A stretch of DNA of 64,000 bases from contig JAJEKB010018123.1 of the NCBI GenBank assembly GCA_022393335.1, positions 68,141-132,140 on the forward strand, read 5' to 3'. The notes under the pieces are model-generated. The model was given only the letters and a program-made list of their open reading frames with translations. It did no database searches and was not told the DNA's origin. The position numbers and the translations under genes were made by a program. Below are positions 11,499-24,639 of this stretch, in pieces (position 1 is the stretch's first letter; the number at the start of each line of letters is the position of its first letter). The DNA is from Macrotrachela quadricornifera (lineage: Eukaryota > Rotifera > Eurotatoria > Philodinida > Philodinidae).

Positions 11499-14400
11499 TT
11501 ATGATTCAAAGTTTATTTGAACTTCAACTATTATTGGATGATTATTTATTAATAAAAGAAATGTATTATTATTTGTTAATGGTATGACATTTTGAATAGA
11601 ACCAAGATTAAATTGTATTGTTTGATAAGAACGCTATAAATAATAAAAATAAAAATTTATTTATTTAATATAGATTCTTTTTTTTACTTCATAAGAATTT
11701 CGAAATAAACGTATTTGACCATTTTTACCACAACAAAGAACAAGATTAGGTGATAAAACAATTGCGGATGTATGATTTTCAATATTTGATTTATCTATTT
11801 AACAACAAAAAAAAAGAAGATTTTTATCAAAATTCATAATAGATTATTTATATACCAAATAGATTACAAGCAATAGGATGTGTTACTTGATGCCATGGAA
11901 TATTTTGAATATTTTTTCCTTTTATAATATCAAACGATGGTATTGACCCTATTAATTATATAAAAAAAAATTTTTTCATTAAAATTCATTTATTACTTAC
12001 AAATATTATAATTATTATCATTATAAACTGCAAGAAGATAACTTGAATCAATCGACCATATTACATCAGTTACTGATACATTATTATTCTAAATAAATTC
12101 AAATAATTTTTTAAATAATTAATTATTTATTTTATTATATACTTGTGATGTTCCATCTGTTCGAAGATTAAAATCTCCATTACCTATTACATCAAATATC
12201 CATACCATTCCATTTTGTAATCCAATAGCTAAATCTCTTCCATCTAAATTCCTCAAAAAAATCTAAATAAATCATATTATTTAATAAAATCTTACCCGGT
12301 GAAAATCGAACTGATTTTACTCCGGTATTTACTTTTAATATAATTGTTGTTATATAAAATGAAGATAATGTATCATATATAAGTAATTTGCTTGTTTCAG
12401 TTCCAAGAACAATTATATTTCTTTCAGGATGTATATCAGCACATGAAATTAATTGCTAAAATACATAAAGAAAAATATAAATTTTAATAAGCAATATCTC
12501 ATAATATAAATGGCTGCATTTTGTCTTTCGGTTACATTGTATAAGTTCTAAATCTCAAGAATAAATTGTTTAAAAAGAAAATAACATGAACAGATTAAAG
12601 ATAGATAACGAACTGTACTACTGTTTTATGAAAAATTTTCTTTTGTAGATTTTAAAAACTTAAATATTACAAATTGTAGCCATTTATTCTAAAGTATTAG
12701 TTATTTAAAAAAATCTACCGAAGATTTAATTGCCCATTCAAGTGATTTCTTTTTATTATTCCATTTAAATAGATATCGATCAGAACTTATAGAAAAGAAA
12801 GAATCTGTATTTTTATTATAACATATACATATTGGTGGACTTATATGTCCCTAAATAAAATAAAAAAAATATTAATTTAAATTTTAAATTTTTTTATTTA
12901 ACATACACGCATAATAATATTAATATCTTCTTTATTAATTTCTTTTAAAAGAATATAATTTAATTTAGTTCCAATAATTAATCCTCGTTGAATTGCACAA
13001 ATTGATTGAATAGAACCAAAATTATCATTTAACTATAATTATTAAAAATAAAAAAAAAAAAAAGAATTTCTTTTATAATAATTTTATTTTTTACTCGTAT
13101 TTGTTGAATTTTATCTAATCGAACATTCCAAAATTTTATTTGATTTTGTTTATTAGCAAGAAGAAATATATCTTCATTTAATGATATTATAATATATATA
13201 TCATTCTATTAATAAAAATAATCTTGAATATTATTTTTAAAAAAAAAAAATTAATATAATATTTACTTCAAAAATATTTTCTTTAATAGTAATTAATTTT
13301 GGTTCATTATCAATTAAATGCCAAACATGTATACTACCAATTTTATCACCAACAATTAATCGTTCACCTGAATCATCACATGCAATTGCACCCGTATAAA
13401 TATTCTAATATTTTAGTTTCAATTATAAAAAAAATCAATCATTAATAAAATTAATATTACTTGAACTTCAGATTCTCGTTGTATTGCTATACGTAATGGT
13501 TTTGAATTCCAATTAATATGATAAAAAAGTAAATGTTGTTGACTTATACATGCAATCCATTCAATTGTATTAAATACAAATAATGCTGATAAGATTTTAT
13601 CAGATTTAGTCTTAATAAAAAAAATAAACAATTTTTTTTTTCTCTAATAAAAATAAAATAATACTAACAGTTATATTATAAATTATTTCATTACGTTTCC
13701 AATCAATAAATAAAAGATTTTTAGGTTTATCAACTGAAATAATAAGAATAAAATTATCATCTGGTTTAGATGAAAATGATAATAATGATATATCAGAACC
13801 AAATTGTTCTTTACGTAATTCAATTATTGTATCTAGTTTAATATAATTCCAAATATGTATTGAAACACGTGAACGATCTTTTGATAATGTTATTTCACTT
13901 GAAGCAACTATTGAATGATATCGATGAACATTAATACTAATTATTTTAAAAGTTTATTAATAATAATTATAATTAATAAAATATAACTTACCAAGTTATT
14001 GGATTATTATGTTTAGTATAAAAACGTTGCCGTTTTAAATCAAGTTCATATAAAATACATATTGATCCAATTATATACAGTATTTCATTATCAGATAAAG
14101 TATAAAATGTTTTTGTTTGATCTTTACTACCATCATAACCATAACTAAATATTATAAAATAAAAAGAAAAAAGAAGAAGAAACATAATTATAACTTACAT
14201 CCAATTGATAGATAATTTTGCATCTATAATAATAAAAATTAAAATATTTAAAATTATTTTTAAAATAAATACCTTGTTTAGGAATAAATCGATTAATTGG
14301 TTTTCTTATTCGTGAATGATTAGCAAAGAAATCATCAGGTCTTTTTGTTATTAAATAATGTTTTGAATGTTCAAATTCTTCTTCTGTACATCCAATAAAT

Positions 14401-15523
14401 GTATCTGTAAATTTAAGTATATTAAATAAATGTGAAAAACTTTTTATCTAAGAAAAGAAAAAGGAATTTCAATATTAAAAAAAAATATATATATTCTTTC
14501 TTACTTCTGTAAATGCAAACTTAGTTATAGCATATAAATGTGTTATAATATTATTTCCAGTATGTTGAGAAAGAAAATCTGTTACTTCTTTATGTAACCA
14601 TTCATTAAATTTTATTGTTAAATTTCTATTTAATATCATAGATTCATACATATTTAAATGAGAATATGGTAATAAAAATATTCTTTGACCATTAATTATA
14701 GGTGAACGCCATTGTGTTCTATCTGATAATCGTATATTATCATCAAATTCATCATCAAATATATCATTTATATGATAATAATTTGTTTTAATAAACAATC
14801 CTGATGCAACAATATATGATTGACGATTTCGTAATCTATTTAATGAACGAATTTCTTGACCATTAAGAGTATAAATATGTTTAATACCACCAGATGATAA
14901 AGCAAGTTTTGATTGTTGATTAAGATAATTAAGAAATGCTTCCCATGATTTTATTTCAAATTCATTTATTGCAATTTTAACACCTGAATGATGTGCATCA
15001 CCATTACGAAAAAATCGAACTAAAATACCTTGAACAGACTGACGATTTATTCCAGGAATCATTCCCATAGTTCGAGCTATTGAAAAAAAAGTAAAATTTG
15101 AAGATTTTTATGTAATAAAAAAAAAACGGTTTTTCAGAAGTAATCAGTTTAATTAAAAATTTTTTATAACTGTTAGTAAAATTAGACAAAGTTTGTTAAA
15201 ATAGAATTCATTTCAAAAGTATTTCTTAATTAGATTTTACTATAATACTAACTTGTTTTCATTGTTGAAGATTTATTATTTGGAATAATCATTGATGTTG
15301 ATAATTTTTTTGAATTTTTCAATTTTGGTATTTGACTTATTTGTTTTGATTTTGTAGTTCGTTCTGATACTTGTAATAGATCATCTTCATTATCATCATT
15401 GATTATTGATGATATATGTTCATCTGAATTACTTCGTTTTATACTACTATTTATTGAAGGACTTTTTTCAGGTGTAATTTGTTCTTGTTGAAGATCATCA
15501 TTATTGGTTTCATTTGTAAACAT
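11499..15523 (-). CDS. Doublecortin-domain EMAP (DCX-EMAP), WD40 protein, about 17 exons
   Basis: Long spliced gene. The first exon (15523 to about 15253) is a low-complexity acidic/Ser-rich leader. The next large exon (about 15085-14502) carries a doublecortin domain: ILVRFFRNGDAHHSG, SWEAFLNYLNQQSKLAL, GGIKHIYTLNGQEIRSL, RQSYIVASG. A second, more divergent one follows (THLYAITKFAFTEIKSFSHL). Next comes an EMAP/HELP signature: YGYDGSKDQTKTFYTLSDNE, then ILYIIGSICILYELDLKRQR, then HNNPIT. About ten WD40-type blades occupy the small downstream exons to the stop at 11499. This order (DCX, HELP, WD40) matches Drosophila DCX-EMAP, a microtubule-binding protein needed in ciliated mechanoreceptors. 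I see the domains directly; the sensory or ciliary role is from that family. Most introns are 45-60 bp; one of about 250 bp lies at 12466-12715. Confidence 0.88.
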
Positions 15524-16193
15524 TTCTATTGATTGAGTTAAGAAATTTTCTTAATACGTGTATCTATGTGTTTTAGTAAAGATGAAAAAGAATAAAAATA
15601 TAAATTACTAAAGAATACTTATTTCTATTTTTCCTAACATGTTTATCATCAACTTGAAAATAGTTTTTTATGTTTCTTAGAAACTCAAATAGAAAGTAAT
15701 ATAGAAAGTAAAAGAAAATGACATTGTTAAAAAACAATACTGAAGTATTTCATGAACATATTAAATAATTAAATAGAAGAAAAAAAAAAGAAGAAGGAAA
15801 AGTGATAGACATTAATGAATACAATATATTAAATTTTAATGTTTAGTCATTTCTTAAACTCATTTTTTTTTCTTTCAGTACATCTTATTTCAATAAAACT
15901 GTACCTATAAATAAATGCACTTTTTATCCAATTAAAAAAAAGCTTAATGCTTAATAACTTAACTAACTGAGAAGCAGTTTAATATAAAATGATAATTAAT
16001 TAGAGAAATACATCAGTATTCTTGAATTTAATAACAATCAGAAAGATATAAAGGTGAATGCGTTCGTGATATACAAGAAAAATTAAAATCACTTTTATTT
16101 TAGTAATAACTGATCTCTTAGATAAAGATTCTTCAAATTAAACTAATGCGCTTTTTTTTCAATTTTTTTTTCAAATTTTTAATTAAATGATAA
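15524..16193. other. Intergenic region between divergent genes
   Basis: AT-rich spacer between the 5' end of DCX-EMAP (minus) and a small plus-strand gene. It presumably contains both promoters; no specific element was recognised. Confidence 0.5.
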
Positions 16194-16598
16194 ATGGGTG
16201 GTCATTGTATTTGCCATAAAAAAGAGGAGAATTTTTCAATGAATGATCTTATTAGAATAGAAAAATATTATTCATTTATATCAAAACGAAAATTAAATAT
16301 TCTTATGTGGATTAAAGATTCCAAAGGTCCTTGGAAAACACCTGATTCATTTTTATATTTTAAACAGATTGATAATAATAAAATAAATCCTATTAAAATA
16401 TCAAATGAAGATGAAATAAAAATATGTGCATTACAATTAAAATCTAATATTAATAATCAATTGACACAAACATCGAATTTGCATGTTGATCAAGAAGAAA
16501 TGCGTATAAATTTAAATTCTATTAATTCAACTTTATCAGATTCTACATCTACTAATATTAATAATGAACAATTATTAGATTGGCCCAATGATTGGTAA
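16194..16598 (+). CDS. Unrecognised 134-residue protein with possible N-terminal lipidation
   Basis: Single-exon frame whose codon use resembles the neighbouring genes. It starts MGGHCICHKK: Gly2 and Cys5/Cys7 fit an N-myristoylation plus palmitoylation signal (inference). A basic, aromatic middle (KYYSFISKRKLNILMWIKD, PWKTPDSFLYFKQ) could be a small folded domain. The C-terminal half is Asn/Ser-rich and ends LLDWPNDW. No family is recognised. An overlapping ATG at 16187 runs in another frame and stops quickly, so the 16194 start is preferred. It could also be the last exon of a longer gene, though no upstream exon was found. Confidence 0.55.
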   Translation: MGGHCICHKKEENFSMNDLIRIEKYYSFISKRKLNILMWIKDSKGPWKTPDSFLYFKQIDNNKINPIKISNEDEIKICALQLKSNINNQLTQTSNLHVDQEEMRINLNSINSTLSDSTSTNINNEQLLDWPNDW

Positions 16599-18255
16599 AT
16601 CATAAATAAAAAAAAACCTAAACGAAATGATAATGATATTCGAATGATTTATTTCTTCTTATCATATAAAATCTAAAACCATATATATTAAACGATATTT
16701 TACAGTTGTTTATTTTCTTGACTTATTCACTGTCATTTGCATTTCACAAATCAGAATTACATTACATCGACTTATGTGACTTCACTCTTCACTGTTAGAT
16801 ACATATACTTCAATATTGGCTAGGAAAACAAAGCCAACAACAAGGTTTTTACCTAAGGATGAGACTCATGCAGGTTTATACACCCCATTCTTAAGTCAAA
16901 GAGTGACCTAAAAACTTGTCATCGTCTTTATTATTGTGATATTAATTAAAGTATGATTAAATAGAATCAAAAATAGATTATTCTATTCTTTATCAGATGA
17001 TATAGGAAGCAAATGCTTTAAACTTACTATCACAGTGTTATGTAAAAACGAATAAGTTACCCTGACAATATTCAACTTTATAAATAATCAAAATATCAAA
17101 TGGCAATTGCTTTGAACATTTATTTCGTTCAAAAAATTTCAATATCTTTTTTATTATCATTACCTTTAGGAAAAAATAATAACCGTTATTCACTATAACT
17201 GCAGAAAGCGCTATTGTAATCCTTTATTTTTAATATATATCTTATAAATATGAACTATATACAATCGTTAATCGACGATTAAAGAACTAGTTAATTTTAC
17301 TGAATTATAATGATGATATTCAAGTTCTAGGATAAATTCATTTTAAATATAAACACTGATTAATTAATTATTTTAAAATCAACGCTAAATATTTTTATTC
17401 GTCAGTTATGCTTGATAACTATTCTCAATAATAAATAAAACTTCAAATAATTTTTATTTGCATCAGTATACTATTCTAAAAATTCTTAAAACATTAGTCT
17501 TTATTAATTTATAAAAACAATGTTTATTTTTATTTTTTCTTGCAAATATAGTAATAAATCTTAGAATCTTTTGTATATATTTATATCATGACATTATTTT
17601 AATAAAGATTATACTAATTTGCCAAAATCAGAATATATGATAAGAAGATTTTTCTGATTTACAATTGATTAAAGATACGCCAAATATTTGATAGTGTAAA
17701 AAAAATGATGTTTGTTCACCTTTCTGTCATTAAAAGTATATAATAAGAATCAGTCTTATTTACTCTTCTCTAATCTGTATTCAGAATATTGATATGGATT
17801 AAGATTAGTTAGTTGTAAGTTAATACTACATGAAGAAATGACATATTTTTCTACTATTCATTGCTTGTATACATTGTATTTTGAATCAATCCTACATAAA
17901 TCAGAAATTTATAGAGCATATTTCTCTCTATTCATATTTTGCATTGAATAGGATTTATTTTCGACTCTGATAAAATTATTATAAAACTTCAGTTTAAAAC
18001 TTGCACAATTTATAAATAAATATAGATTAAATTCTATCGATTAACAAGTATTCTCATAGGAAAGAATACAAAAAAAATATATATATTTAAGCGATTCGTA
18101 CGCCATCTTGTAATATTACTGCATAGCTGCGATATAGAATATGTCAGCTGATTTACGTTGTTGTTATTTGTATGTTATTTATAATATATATGTTCTTTAT
18201 TTTCCAATTAATATTATATTATTATTGATGTTAACTAGTTATCTACAAATATGGA
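16599..18255. other. 1.6 kb without a recognised gene
   Basis: Mostly AT-rich. A slightly more GC-rich patch lies at about 16790-16925. No coding exon or RNA gene was recognised. Confidence 0.5.
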
Positions 18256-18396
18256 ATGGATCAAAGTTGCTCATCTAATTACGTGTATATTACGTGTTGT
18301 TTAATTATTGCTATTAATATAATTTATTTTATTTTTACATTAATTAAACTTTATATTCAACATCAACGACGACGAGTATTAAAATCTAATAAAAAA

Positions 18397-21300
18397 ATGG
18401 CAGATAAACAAAATGAAACAACGTCATCAACTTCATCACTACCAACAACAACAACAGCAACAACAACAACAACAATAAAAACTGGTTTAGAACGTCTTGC
18501 ACAACTTTATCCACATGTTGGTGATGATACACCATTACCATCAAAATGGAATTCAAAAGAAAAATCACCGACTTTAGTTCTTCAACAAAATAATCTTGTT
18601 GTTACATATAAAGGTTAAAAAAATGAATTTTTTCATAAATATAAAATTATCTAATTGAATTTCTTTATTTATTTTAGGACCCGGAAAATCACATAAAGAT
18701 GCAGCTAGTGTTCGTTCTGATCATCCTATTCCACCACTTACTGGCATTTATTATTATGAAGTAAAAATTTTAAGTAAAGGTCGTGATGGGTAAGTGCAAA
18801 TGATTGTTTTTTTTTGTTATATCTTTAGAAACTTAAAGTAAATTTCTTATTCTTCTAATTAGATATATGGGTATTGGTTTATCAACTAGTGAAGTAAATC
18901 TTAATCGTTTACCAGGATGGGATAAAGGTTCTTATGGTTATCATGGTGATGATGGTCATTCATTTTGTTCATCAGGTTCTGGTGTTGCCTATGGACCAAC
19001 ATTTACAACTGGTGATTATGTTGGTTGTTGTGTTAATTTTCTAGAAAATTCTTGTTTTTATACTCGTAATGGTTATAACATTGGTAAATTTTATTTTTTA
19101 ATTTTAGTAAAAATATTAATTTATATTCTTTATCTTTATATTTAGGTACATGCTTTAAAGACATACCGGTATCTTAATAATATTCAATTATTTTATTTTC
19201 AATAGTTGTCTTTTTTGTTTTATTATTGTATTTTAGACAGAAATTTATCCAACCGTAGGTTTACAAACTCCCCTTGAAGCTATTGAAGCTAATTTTGGTC
19301 TTAATCCATTTAAATTTGATATAGAAAAATATATGGATGTAAATAAATAATAATTTATTTAAAATAAAAATTTAATTTAATTTAATATTAAATAGGAATA
19401 TCGAGAAAAATCTCGTCAAGCAATAATAGAATGTACATTAAAAGAAAATGAATTATTACATCAAATTCAATTACGTCGTATTGTTTCAACATATCTTGTT
19501 CATTATGGTTATTGTGCTACAGCTGAACAATTTAATAAAAATGCTGAAAGTGTTTATGCTGATGAACTTAATTCTATGCGTAATAGACAACGTAAATATT
19601 TTTTATTTTGTGTTTTTATTTTATTAAATTTAAAAAAAATTTTTTTTTTTGTTGTAGTTATTCAACATTTAATTCTTAATGGACATACAACTGATGCAAT
19701 TGAAAAAACAAAAGAACTTTTTCCTACATTGCTCAATAATAAAAATCTTTTATTTGTGCTCAAAGTTCGTCAATTTATTGAAATGATAAATGGAACTGAA
19801 AGTGAAATTTCATCACCGTCCATATTATCTCAAATAAATCATAAAAATCGTTCAAATAGTTTATCTAATAAAAAAAATTCTTCTCGTTCATCATCACCTT
19901 CACTTAAACCTAATACATCTTCACGTTCACGTTCCAATAGTCCATATACATCCAGACATAATCAAACAACAATTTCCGATGTACAACAACATACTAATGG
20001 AACAATAAATTCTTCATCAAGTGCAAATAATAATGAATCATCCCAAGGTATATTTCATTGAAATAATGTCATCAAAAATTAAATTCTTTTTTTTTAATAT
20101 TTAGAAGCAAATACAACAGTGAATTCATTATCATCTAATAATATTGTTCCTAATCTTATGGATTTGGATGATGATCTTTATGGTAATAATACAACAAATG
20201 GTTTTAGCAATCATGGAACAGTATCCCATTCTTCTTCTTCTTCTTCTTCGTCTTCTACTATAAATCAAATATCTAATGGCCATTCATTATTAGATGATGA
20301 TAGTAATAATATAAATCTTGATAAAAATATAAATAGTAATGGATGTTCAATAACAAATCATGAAGGTATTAATGATTCAACTCATATAATGGACACTGAA
20401 GAAAATTCATCTGATATACAGAAAGATGATGATCAACTACTTGTTAGAATTCTTCAATTTGGTAGAGAATTACATGCACTTAAACAACAATTAACTATTG
20501 AATATGGAGAAAATACACAAAATGATAAAATGTTACAGGTATATCTCTAATTGAAACTAATAGAGGTTAAAATATGATGAAGTTCTAACCGATGGTAATT
20601 ACTCTTCAATAATAATAGATTATCAGTATAGAGCTATTATTTATCTTGATAATACAGAAATACCAATACTAATTATACTCGAAAGATGGAATTCAATTAG
20701 TTCATAATTTTCTGTATCGATTTAATTCTGACTCCAATACATGGATAATAAAACCGTTGTATTGTTTGACACCAATAATAAGGTCACTTCGCTACACTAA
20801 ATACCAAAACTCTCAAAATTCAGACAAATGATTATTAATAGTAAAAACTTTAGGTTTACGAAATGGTTTGGAAGACTGGAGAAAATTTTAGAATTGTCGA
20901 AGTATTATTAAAACTAACGTGCATTTTCTTGTGGCTAGGGAAGTATATATGTGAATTTTACAAAAATTGTTCTCTTTTGACAAATTTTCACTATTTGAAA
21001 TTATGTACTGTCATTATTTGTGTATTGAAAACGGCTGTTTACATACCATTTAGTTCAATCGTGAAAATATAATGCGTTCCTTAAATTATAAAGCTTTATT
21101 GTACATTTTACAGAAAAAAATCATATATCAATAATACAACAATGTTCCAATATTGCATATTTCTCTTTATTTTATAGAAAATATTGTTTGATTGCTTGAA
21201 TTTCTTTCGATCTATTTTTAGGAAGCATTTAGTTTATTAGCATATGCCGATCCTAAATTATCACCACTTGCTCATCTATTAGAACCATCTCAACGAGAAC

Positions 21301-21524
21301 CTGTTTCTAGTGTACTTAATAGTGCCATTCTTGGTAAAGAAATTTATTTATTCTTTTTTTTTTATATATAATAAAAGAAAATTATTTTTATAGAAGCACA
21401 TAATATGCCAAGACATCCGGCACTTGAAGTACTTGTTGGTTATTTAAATGAATGTGACAAATTAATGCATAAGAACAATATACCAGATTGTGCCTTTATT
21501 GAGTTGAACAAATATTTACAATAA
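18397..21524 (+). CDS. RANBP9: RanBPM/RANBP9-10 homologue, scaffold of the CTLH (GID) E3 ligase
   Basis: About ten exons. After a Thr-rich leader ([11 protein letters not shown]) comes the conserved start of the family, [11 protein letters not shown]. The SPRY domain follows ([59 protein letters not shown]), then LisH ([18 protein letters not shown]), CTLH ([33 protein letters not shown]), a Ser/Asn-rich linker of about 250 residues, and the C-terminal CRA region ([39 protein letters not shown]). All domains of vertebrate RANBP9/10 are present, so it should be functional: a substrate-recruiting scaffold of the CTLH ubiquitin ligase. The intron 20537-21221 is unusually long (about 680 bp). The frame is open upstream to an ATG at 18256, adding 47 residues with a hydrophobic segment. 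I favour the 18397 start by family length, but cannot exclude the longer form. Confidence 0.92.
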
Positions 21525-24264
21525 AATAGAAATATCTATGTATAGAACATTGTCAATTTTGTTTATTCTTTTCTTTTTATTATTGTTTCTAAACGCATAT
21601 ATGTATTAGCAGCATTTCTTTATTACAGGTTGTTTGTTTTCGTGTCTTTTTTGCTACTATCAATTTTTTGAAACAACAGACTTTCTCATTTATTAAACAT
21701 GAAATATATATATATATACGTATTTGTGTGTATGTACAGTTATTTTTTCTGTTTTGGTTGTCAATTTGATTGGAAACATCAGAAACGACTTTTTTTCCCT
21801 ATCTTTCTTTCTTTCCTCTTTCTTATATTTGTGTGTCGTATAAGCACCTGTAATTTGAAAATCTCTTATTGCTTCTCTTGCTGCTCTACTATATGTCCTT
21901 GCGATATTTTTTTTTTTGTTTTTCTTTATGCAACAGTCACTAGCGTGAATAGGTCACTTCCAAGTGTCTGTTGCTAATGGCTAAAATAAAACTCTTGTTC
22001 CAAGATTAATCGTGACAACATAGCCAACGATAATATTTATATCTATTTCAATTTTGTGATAGAAGCATTCTTGATCCAAATTAAAGAATGAATCGAGTAT
22101 CGTTAAATTAGAGTAGAACTAAGAAAATACAATTTATGATATTTTGGATGGCTTTATTTGAGCTACTCATAATTGTTAACAATTCAAGACGATGATCAAT
22201 AATGTTCGTTTACGGATAAATAATTTGATATTCAAAATAGTTCATTATTGACATGTTGGTATTGTTACTTGATTAGAATCCAGTAAAAGACTGAAAAACA
22301 AACTAACTCAATCTGTTTTATCAGCGACTATAGAGAATGAAAAGGTATATCTTTTTAATATTATCAAAATATATTCAAAATAAGGAGAGAATCTTTACCT
22401 TATAGGAATTCATTTTCTTTTCAATCAATTATTCTAAAAGAACTCATTAATATTAATTATTTATCATTCCAGTTTGCATGTTTTGAAGAATTCAATAGAA
22501 TTTTATATTATTATCTCATAAAACTAATATAAACGTATACATAATTTAGAAAATGAAATGAGACATTTTAATTAATTAGATAGAAACGTAAAGCCAATCT
22601 TGAGCTACAAAATAGAGATTTACCAGTTTTATACGATGAAATAGTTAACTGTTGTGTGTAGTGTGTCATCCAATTGCTTACACTCTTTTGAACAAATAAA
22701 CAAAAAAAATTTGTATGAAACAAATTTGATTTAGATGAGTTAAGGCAAGAACTAAATAGAATACTTTGTAGAGGGAAAAACAAAAATAAAGATACATAGC
22801 GAATACGTATCTTTCGGCTAATTATTTGTCGAAAAATGAGAATGCAAAATGAAGGAAAGATCATCTGCAAAGTTCAAATGTTCAACTGAAAGAAACAAAT
22901 AATGTTTCTGTATATCGATTTTCTCTTTCGCATTCGAAATAAATTCATTGAATTTTTACAAATCAACTGCTAGTGATAGATTTACCATAACATATTAGAA
23001 ACATGAGAAAATACAAACAATCTATTGAGATAATCAACATTATTTATTGTCTCATTCAGTAAATTTAAAAAAAAAATGATGTAGTAGTTGTTATGGAATG
23101 GAATGATTTCCCCCATGGATGGGACCCATAGTGTAGAGTTAAGACTGATTTGATATTACTATAAAGTATAATTATAGTTTTGATCAATTGTTTTGCTTCA
23201 GCTATTGATACATACACATTCCTATTAAAATGGAATACTTATAATAGAAAACTAAATGTTCTAAACAAAAAAAAAGTATTTTCTATAGAGTTTGAGATGG
23301 TTATTGATGTTAATTTATTGAACAGCATGGATGAGACTAAATGAGATTTACTATTTTTAATAATGTTGTTCTTTTCCATAAAATTAGCAACATAGTTTAT
23401 TAATTTATATATAAAATTTTGAGGGTGAGGATGAGAGTGAAATTTCACCCAGATAGTGCTGTAATAGCTAACATTACTAAAGTTTTCATGCAGCTTCTCT
23501 AAGTCCAGAGGTAGCTTTAAAGAGTGCTGTTACCTTTAATAGGAGTAGGGAGGGAGCGTCTGGGTGAAATTTCAGTGAAGTCCTATCGCAATGAACTTTG
23601 CGTCAATTTTCCAGAAATTTCGTGAATTTGTTATGATTCTAAGATTAATCATTTTGTATCAATGATTATTTGGTTTAAATTTGAAAATTGAATGTTTCTA
23701 ATAGGTTATAAGAGAAAAATGTATACGAGTATTTTCTTGATTCACAATTATGGTGTATCCATTTGTTTTCTACGACTCACAGAAACAAAGTATTTGTTCT
23801 TTTTCTTGACTCACAACGATGGTGTATGTATATATTTAACGAAGAATGTTTGTCTGTCCGGTGTGCATTCAATCTCTCTGATAGCTAGCGTCAAAAAACT
23901 TTCCACACTACTTCCTTAGCTCCTGAGAAAAGTCGACGTGAGGTTGAAACCACCAAGCGAGATGCGCAAAAGGAGCTGGGTGAAATTTTATCCCGATCAA
24001 TACAGATCGAGATTCTGATGAGTCTGTTCACTATGTATTTAGTCATCGTGAGAGATAGGGTCACAAAACTACCCGCATCAGTTCCTTGAGTACTAAGGAA
24101 AGTCGGCAGAGTGATTGGGGTGAAAAAGTGAGACGTGCGTGAAATATCATACAAGCCGTAAGAGACCGTAATTTTATTCACTTTCTAATCAAATGATGCA
24201 GTTCAATGCAAATTTGAGGTTAATCGTGTCCAGAGTGGATGCGAATGAGGATGTCAGCTTGAGT
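21525..24264. other. 2.7 kb without a gene; scattered repeats
   Basis: No intact gene. From about 23390 base composition becomes less AT-rich and repeat-like. A CTGGGTGAAATTT motif occurs at about 23437-23451 (inverted), 23558 and 23977. A TTTTCTTGAYTCACAAYNATGGTGTAT unit occurs twice, about 70 bp apart, at 23733-23835. The short open frames here are in this repeat material and are not supported as genes. Confidence 0.5.
23437..23575. repeat. Inverted repeat around TGAAATTTCACCCAG
   Basis: TGAAATTTCACCCAG near 23437 is matched by its exact reverse complement near 23558, about 105 bp apart. A third partial copy (CTGGGTGAAATTTTA) is at about 23977. This suggests fragments of one dispersed repeat family; no transposase was seen. 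Confidence 0.5.
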
Positions 24265-24269
24265 CTGAT

Positions 24270-24606
24270 GAGAAGAGTCCCATTGAAGATGTCTGATGCA
24301 CATCTGGAAAAGCTCTACGAAAGGTATCCCATGCACGGCGGAGTAAGACCTGTAGCAGAGATTCCAGGTACGGTGAAAAAAGTCCTGTAGAAGAGGTATC
24401 ATGCACGACGAGAAGAGTGCAATGGTGAACACCTAACGCATAGCAGAAACAATTCTGTTAAAGATGCCTGACACATACCGGTAAAAGTCCTGTCCTAGAG
24501 ATTTCAGGTGTGACGGGAAAATTTCTGTTGCAGATAGCTCACCCACAGCGGGGAACAGTCCTGTAGAAGATGTGTTATGTATAGCAGAAAAAGTCGGGTG
24601 GAAGAT
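24270..24606 (+). repeat. Degenerate tandem repeat, unit about 35 bp
   Basis: About nine or ten diverged units aligned on GAAAAAGTCCTGTAGAAGAT, then a TG/CAT-rich stretch ending CATAGCRG. The clearest copies start near 24306, 24376, 24445, 24480, 24515 and 24550. Units differ by substitutions and 1-2 bp indels, so the array is old. Open frames across it on both strands (24193-24390, 24220-24432, 24433-24621) are by-products. Confidence 0.75.
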
Positions 24607-24639
24607 ACAAAACTTTAACAATATTCTCTTTTCATCGGG

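Noticed and set aside
20537..21221. A nested gene in the long RANBP9 intron (69-codon frame at 20863)
   Set aside because: The frame lacks homology and the intron has normal borders; length alone is not evidence.
21699..21977. 92-codon hydrophobic frame after RANBP9
   Set aside because: Poly-T and low-complexity translation (Phe, Cys and Tyr runs), no splice or start context.
23437..23575. A full transposon bounded by the TGAAATTTCACCCAG inverted repeat
   Set aside because: The arms are only about 15 bp, a third copy is nearby, and no target duplication was visible; kept only as a repeat.
24193..24621. Three short frames on both strands
   Set aside because: They cross the 35-bp degenerate tandem repeat and have no start context or homology.
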